A stretch of 64,000 bases of DNA from Hermatobates lingyangjiaoensis (Eukaryota; Arthropoda; Insecta; Hemiptera; Hermatobatidae): the NCBI GenBank assembly GCA_026182355.1, contig JAPFBL010000068.1, forward strand, positions 5,521,001-5,585,000, given 5' to 3'. The notes under the pieces were generated by a model. The model was not told the DNA's origin, made no database searches, and was given only the letters and a program-made list of their open reading frames with translations. Both the position numbers and the translations under genes were made by a program. Of this stretch, positions 59,250-64,000 are shown piece after piece (position 1 is the first letter of the stretch; every line of letters begins with the position of its first letter).

Positions 59250-61910
59250 GAGGGTGCCATGGTGGAATGAGTCCCTAACAAGGATTAAAAAAGACGTCGT
59301 CCGTCTTAGACGGAAATTCCAAAGAAGTAGGGACCATTCAGCAAGGAAAGAAAACTACAAAATGTTCATAACCTCCAGGAAGAAATTCCGAAAAGAATGC
59401 GAAAAACATAAGCGGGAATCATGGCAAAATTTCGTATCTGGTCTGGAGTCCAACTTGTGGGGACTGGCCTATAAGATCGCATACGGAAAGGTGAGCGTAG
59501 AGAGAGCGGCTAGAGACCTGAAGTGCGGAGAACATCATATATACGACTTGAGGGAAAGGGCAGCCATGCTACTTGAGGAATGCTACCCCATTGATGATAT
59601 AAACAGTGAACGAGAAAGCCATCGGTCTACAAGGGCTATATGTGAAGAGCCCCCCAGAACGGGGGAGGTATGCGAATGGGGCTCGCAGGACGTGAAGGTT
59701 GCCCTTAGCAGACAGGGCAATTTCAAGGCTCCTGGTACTGACGAGCTCCAGCCCATACATGTCAAGAAAGCGTTCCCAGTCATTGAGGATGGCCTCGTGC
59801 AGATTTACCGGGACTGCTTCAAACTGGGGTACTTCCCGGTAGCATGGAAGAAGGCTGATGTCGTCATGCTGGTCAAAGGAGGCGATAAAGACCCATCCAG
59901 GGCGTCATCATACAGGCCCATATGTTTGCTACCGTCAATGGGCAAGTGTCTTGAGACATTGATGCTGGGCCAGTTAGCGAGTCACCTGGAGGCTAACGAA
60001 AGCGGATGCCAATTCGGTTCCTTGTGTGGCAAGTCCGTTGATGATGCCCTGTGGAGACTCAGCAGTTTGGTCGCTGAAGCTGAGTCCAAGTACGTAGTGG
60101 GTTTATTTCTAGACATAAAAGGCGCTTTTGACCACGCATGGCGACCGGCAATTCTTAGGCAGGTAATAGAGTCGAGGGTTTCGGGCAATGTGAAAGAGCT
60201 TCTACGAAGCTACTTCGAAAATAGAACTGTGTTTGTCAGGACTGAGAACTGCGCCGTTGGGAGAGTGGTTGAGAGAGGATGCCCACAGGGGTCGGTCTTG
60301 GGTCCAGTATTGTGGGCTTACCTGTTTGAAATCCTATTAGTTGAACTGCTGGACGCCGGCCATACGCCTATCGCATACGTGGATGATTTGGTCCTGGTAG
60401 TGCGAGCCGGGTCCAGGAGGGAAATTGAGGAGAAGGCCAACCACTCACTGACAATAGTGAACAAATGGTGCGCATATGCAAAGGTGCAGCTATCCCTTGG
60501 TAAGTGCTCTGGATTAATGCTAAAAGGGACTCTCAACAGAGGAAGCATGCCTCGGGTTTTTTCTGAGGGCACCAGAATCGGTTTCAAGTCAGACGTCAAG
60601 TATTTGGGAGTCACGATTGGTGAGAGGTTCAATTTTATAAAGCACATAAACGAAATGGCAGGGAGAGCCTTAGTAAAGTTCATGTGCGTTGGTAGGCTCT
60701 CCGGGCCGAGTTGGGGTATCGGAGGACGATCCCGGGGTCTTTTGTATGGTGCCATTTTTGAAGCCATAATGCTCCATGGAGCACCAATTTGGGCACCGTG
60801 CTTGAACTCAGGACATTGGAAGGCCCTGATCTCTCACCAACGCAGGGCACTTTTGGCAGTCACCAAGGGATATAGAACGACGTCTGCCCTGGCAACACAG
60901 GTGTTGGCGGGACGCATGCCCATTGACATCAGGGTGAAACTCAGAGTTGAGCTGTTCTTCCTGAAGAGAGGGTACAGGCCGAAATGGATTACCTACTCTC
61001 CGGAAGAGGTCGGGGACAGGAAGATACAGCTTAGGCAATGGGCAATGCGTTTGTGGCAGGCAAGATGGGACGAGGGCGAAGTTGGTAGGTGGACCTACCG
61101 ATTCCTACCAAGCGTGGAGGCCAGGATGAGTATGCCTGTCCTCCCAATTGAGCATTGGCTGGCGCAAGTCCTCAGTGGGCATGGAGATTTCGGGGCTTAC
61201 TTAGCTAAGTTCAAGAAACGAGATAGCCCGGCTTGTTGCTGTGGAGCACCGCAGGAGACAGTAGCCCATATCCTGGAGGAGTGTCCCAGATATGCGAAGG
61301 AGCGATTTACCTATGAAATGTCAACTGGGAGGTTTGTTGCCGAGACCTACAGAAGAGCGCTCACCCAGGATAGAAAGGAATTCTTTAAGTATGTTTACAT
61401 AGTAAGGAGACGACGTAATACGCCGGGAGCTACACCGCCCAATGTGAGATAGGGTTGGTCCCCCCCCCCCCCCCGTTGACCGAGTGATTGCGCAGTCTCA
61501 CACAGAGGGTTTTTCTTTCTTTTCTTTTTCTTTTAAGTTTTTCTACTTACAGGAGTTATGTTATTTTTGGCTTTAGTTTTTAAGGAATAATGTGGTTATG
61601 GCTTTATTGGTGGTTTGTTTCATTATGTTATCTTTTCAGGTTTTTGGACTGAAGTTCTTTGGCTTGCCTTGGTTATGGTATTATGTCTTTTATGGTTTTT
61701 TGGTTGTGAGTGATGTAGGGTCGTGGAAGCTCGCCTCCGTGTGGTCCACCTCGGGCGTATCTCGGAGGCTTAGATAGTTTCCATTCCTTGGATGGAGCTT
61801 GGTGCCTCCGAGATGCGGCGAAAGAGCTTTCACGCTAAAAAGCATCGATCTGTTCTGCTATTATCCGTGATATGGCCGAAAGGCTGGGTACACGTTTAAA
61901 TATCAAAACA
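59250..61910 (+). mobile_element. 5'-truncated R1-clade-like LINE with perfect 13-bp target duplication
   Basis: GGGTCCTTCAATT occurs at 59237-59249 and again at 61911-61923, exactly bounding this 2661-bp insert. It holds an uninterrupted reverse transcriptase frame and a 3' UTR with a run of 15 C (61460-61474). The 5' end falls between endonuclease and RT domains, so the endonuclease is lost, the usual result of incomplete target-primed reverse transcription. Its GC content is much higher than that of the host DNA. The flanks are not 28S rDNA, so there is no sign of site-specific R1/R2 insertion. The intact frame and perfect duplication indicate a young insertion. Confidence 0.95.
59251..61452 (+). 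CDS. LINE ORF2 remnant: reverse transcriptase plus C-terminal zinc knuckle
   Basis: One open frame of about 733 codons without an authentic start; an in-frame TTG at 59248 straddles target duplication and element and is not a real initiator. Counting from that codon: PWWNESLTRIKKDVVRLRR follows the lost endonuclease; KAPGTDEL near 164 opens the RT domain; YRPICLLPS at 222; motif A FLDIKGAFD with Asp289; motif B GCPQGSVLGP from 344; motif C YVDD at 377-380. The C-terminus has C663-x-C665-x8-H674-x4-C679, the CCHC knuckle typical of R1/LOA-type LINEs. All catalytic aspartates are present. Without endonuclease and promoter it could not move on its own. Clade-level naming (R1-like) is from motifs only. 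Confidence 0.9.
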   Translation, partial: RVPWWNESLTRIKKDVVRLRRKFQRSRDHSARKENYKMFITSRKKFRKECEKHKRESWQNFVSGLESNLWGLAYKIAYGKVSVERAARDLKCGEHHIYDLRERAAMLLEECYPIDDINSERESHRSTRAICEEPPRTGEVCEWGSQDVKVALSRQGNFKAPGTDELQPIHVKKAFPVIEDGLVQIYRDCFKLGYFPVAWKKADVVMLVKGGDKDPSRASSYRPICLLPSMGKCLETLMLGQLASHLEANESGCQFGSLCGKSVDDALWRLSSLVAEAESKYVVGLFLDIKGAFDHAWRPAILRQVIESRVSGNVKELLRSYFENRTVFVRTENCAVGRVVERGCPQGSVLGPVLWAYLFEILLVELLDAGHTPIAYVDDLVLVVRAGSRREIEEKANHSLTIVNKWCAYAKVQLSLGKCSGLMLKGTLNRGSMPRVFSEGTRIGFKSDVKYLGVTIGERFNFIKHINEMAGRALVKFMCVGRLSGPSWGIGGRSRGLLYGAIFEAIMLHGAPIWAPCLNSGHWKALISHQRRALLAVTKGYRTTSALATQVLAGRMPIDIRVKLRVELFFLKRGYRPKWITYSPEEVGDRKIQLRQWAMRLWQARWDEGEVGRWTYRFLPSVEARMSMPVLPIEHWLAQVLSGHGDFGAYLAKFKKRDSPACCCGAPQETVAHILEECPRYAKERFTYEMSTGRFVAETYRRALTQDRKEFFKYVYIVRRRRNTPGATPPNVR

Positions 61911-62034
61911 GGGTCCTTCAATTAAAAACGACAAGAAGGAGAACTCTAACCCTTAAAGCACTGACAGAATATAAAATCGACCTACTGCTAGATTAACGTA
62001 CTTTCACTTAGTTCCACAAGTCCAATATGATTCA

Positions 62035-62180
62035 TCTGGAAATTATTGCTCCAAATATTTATTTTACATGGCATGTTTCAATCCTCGTTGACCATTTTCA
62101 AGTATTATTAAAACTACACTGAAAAACATAACTAACATCTAAATACAAAACATTAACAAAAGTAAGCACTTAAAGTATTT
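62035..62180 (-). repeat. Solitary arm of fold-back family 6
   Basis: GGCATGTTTCAATCCTCGTT, GACCATTTTCAAGTATTATT and AAACATTAACAAAA match the left arm of element N at 57181-57270. The facing arm is absent. Confidence 0.78.
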
Positions 62181-62197
62181 AACACCTTAATTTATAA

Positions 62198-62300
62198 TAT
62201 ATCCAGTCAAACTAAATACAAACTGGAGAACTTGTTTTTTGTTTTATACCTTTGTTAAGATGAATACTTTTTTATTGGAGACTAATATGAAAACTGGGTT
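62198..62300 (+). repeat. Dispersed repeat, first copy of a direct pair
   Basis: TCAAACTAAATACAAACTGG through GAGACTAATATGAAAACTGG is repeated in the same orientation at 63534-63639 with substitutions. No terminal structure was seen. Confidence 0.75.
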
Positions 62301-62919
62301 ATTTCAAACAACCACAGTTGGCTTTCATGTTGTTTATTCAAAGATTCTGTTCCAATGAATGTCAAAAAAAGAAAATAGTACAATATATTTTGCTTCTGCA
62401 ATTCAGCACAGTTTTACAAAAAACCTCTTGGTGAAAAGCGTTTATGGAATTTGTAAATTTGTTTAATTATATTTATAAAAAATAAGTAATCATAACTGAA
62501 TGAGATTTTGGTTTGATTAATGATTTTGAAACAGTTGGAGTGCTCAATCAAATCGTTCAATTAATCAATTATAGTAGGATAAAAAAATAAACTTAATAGC
62601 GTAACACATCTTTTTCAGGGATTTGCGAACATAAAGCGGGGGTTATTTTACTATAAAAAGAATGTTCTTTTAGTTACGGTTTAATATTTGCACTTTCTAC
62701 TCCCTCGAGGGGCATAAAGTCATCTGTTATGTGGGTTTCCAAAGTCAATATGTGGGAAAAAAGAAAATTGTTTATGAGAAGTTTACTTTGGTTATTTATT
62801 GAGCGTAACATCGATAACCAGTAAGCTTGCAAAATGATTTGAACAAACATTTTAAGTCGGAGAATATGAGTTCAGCAATGCATTAATTTACAATGAATGA
62901 AATTAGAAGCATAGATTAC

Positions 62920-63250
62920 CGGTATAAATTAAAAGTGTAAAATGCATTAAATTGGACACCAGAGTGATGACGTGACTGGTTTGCAAAGCCCAATAACCCC
63001 GTTTTAATTAGGTTCGTATTCAAATTTGATTGGTCCGTGGAGTGGAGGTGATAAAGCCTGATCTGAAGCAGCCGGGGAAAGCGACCCGCGTGGCCTGCTC
63101 TCAAAGAGTATGCACTGCTTTCATTACGCAATTCAAATGACGGCTCAAACGTCCTCTTCCAAGCCCAATCAAGTTTTCTCGGCCTGGTCAATCGCATTCC
63201 CTTCATATCCCTTGTACTCCTCTGAAGAAACTACACACCTCCTCTAACTC
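62920..63250. promoter_or_regulatory. Candidate regulatory island with CRE-like, CCAAT and TAATTA words
   Basis: GC-enriched non-repeat segment containing GATGACGTGAC, TTTTAATTAGG, TTGATTGGTCC (inverted CCAAT) and GGTGATAAAG. The minus-strand frame 63206-62916 has no recognisable domain. Regulatory role is inferred. Confidence 0.28.
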
Positions 63251-63533
63251 ATTACTTCTCACCAATACATCTATTATCAACAAACATGAAGTTTACATTT
63301 TCGCGCAAAGTGGCCTTAGCTTCAGTGAAATGCTGAGTTAGAAGGTTATTCTGGAGTTCAGAAGGTTATTTTGTTCTCTTTAACCTAAGTAACGCGTCAC
63401 CACGGTCATTTCATTTTAAAGTAATATAATTTAAAAATTACTAAGATGAATATGGATATTATATGGATTATGACTAACATTCACATGAATAATGAGTATT
63501 TTTTGATATTCAGGAAGTTAATATAGTTACTGA

Positions 63534-63639
63534 TAATATCTAATCAAACTAAATACAAAGTGGAAAACATATTTTTTTAATATGTAGCTCTGTTAAAGTG
63601 GATATTTTTTTTCTCTATGAGACTAATATGAAAACTGGA
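63534..63639 (+). repeat. Dispersed repeat, second copy
   Basis: ATCAAACTAAATACAAAGTG through GAGACTAATATGAAAACTGG; partner of 62198-62300, 1.3 kb away. The GC-rich island at 62920-63250 lies between the two. Confidence 0.75.
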
Positions 63640-63699
63640 CCCCAAAACCATGAAAATCATGAAATGATATGTATACATGTAGTAAGAAAAACAATAAAA

Positions 63700-63960
63700 A
63701 CCTGTTGATTTATCTTAGGAGAACAATAAAAGTTTCTACATACAAATTTTGTTTTAAAACGTGGTGTTCTTCTTCACGTTTCAGGACTATCCTTAAGTCC
63801 GTACAAATACAATAGAATGGCCAATAAAACCTGTAGAACAACACTAACTACTTGAAACGCATTGTTTGTATAAACATTGTAAGTGGATACTTTTATGATT
63901 TTTTCTAAAATGAGCAAATACCATATAGGAACTGATTGAACAACTTTTGAAATTGAACTA
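63700..63960. repeat. Decayed family 2-like fold-back arm at the right edge
   Basis: Contains GTGGTGTTCTTCTTCACG with GTTTTAAAACG, AACTACTTGAAACGCATTG and ATGAGCAAATACCATATAGG, all echoing family 2 ends. Too diverged for firm boundaries. Confidence 0.45.
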
Positions 63961-64000
63961 AGCTTTATTTAGAATGAGGTACAACTTGTACATCCAACGG

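Noticed and set aside
59237..61923. Site-specific R1 or R2 insertion in 28S rDNA
   Set aside because: Flanks are AT-rich and show no rDNA; the duplication sequence is not the R1 target.

Overview
The window is AT-rich animal nuclear DNA: spliceosomal introns, microsatellites, and DNA transposons, LINE, SINE, Helitron and Penelope-like relics. Exon sequence recognised here is arthropod-like; a chelicerate with a large, repeat-rich genome is my best guess, but that is inference only. There are no bacterial-style operons, and almost all long open frames lie in repeats.

The one conventional gene is notum (Wnt palmitoleoyl-protein carboxylesterase) on the minus strand. Six exons can be placed to the base with matching splice phases: 28123-28022 (tentative first coding exon), 19927-19833, 19086-19034, 15778-15683, 2222-2162 and 1439-1275. 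The last exon in the window ends inside the codon expected to carry the nucleophile serine; the Asp and His of the triad must lie beyond the left edge. Introns are 0.7 to 13.5 kb. A CpG-rich block at 29.1-29.65 kb lies upstream of exon 1, and several further GC-rich islands (7.5, 41.1-41.6, 45.3, 48.5-49.05, 54.0, 56.2-56.7 and 62.9-63.25 kb) look like regulatory DNA. A 75-bp tandem array at 19.92-20.95 kb repeats the splice acceptor of exon 2 fourteen times.

The rest is mobile DNA. A recent 5'-truncated R1-like LINE (59250-61910) has a perfect 13-bp target duplication. A hAT relic (41845-43968) has terminal inverted repeats and an 8-bp duplication. A tRNA-derived SINE (10167-10518) has a 13-bp duplication. 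There are two Helitron helicase relics (one with its 3' hairpin and CTAG end at 12377), three IS630-Tc1-mariner pseudogenes, and an internally deleted Penelope-like element (minus strand, 33452-34460).

The most striking system is a set of about a dozen short fold-back elements. Their inverted arms carry a motif with the layout of a type I hammerhead ribozyme: stem I, CTGANGA, one extra base, stem II, GAAA, a 2- or 4-base loop, TH, stem I. At least six unrelated-looking families share the core. One copy lies just 3' of the Penelope-like reading frame, in the same orientation, which ties the fold-backs to Penelope-like pseudo-LTRs.
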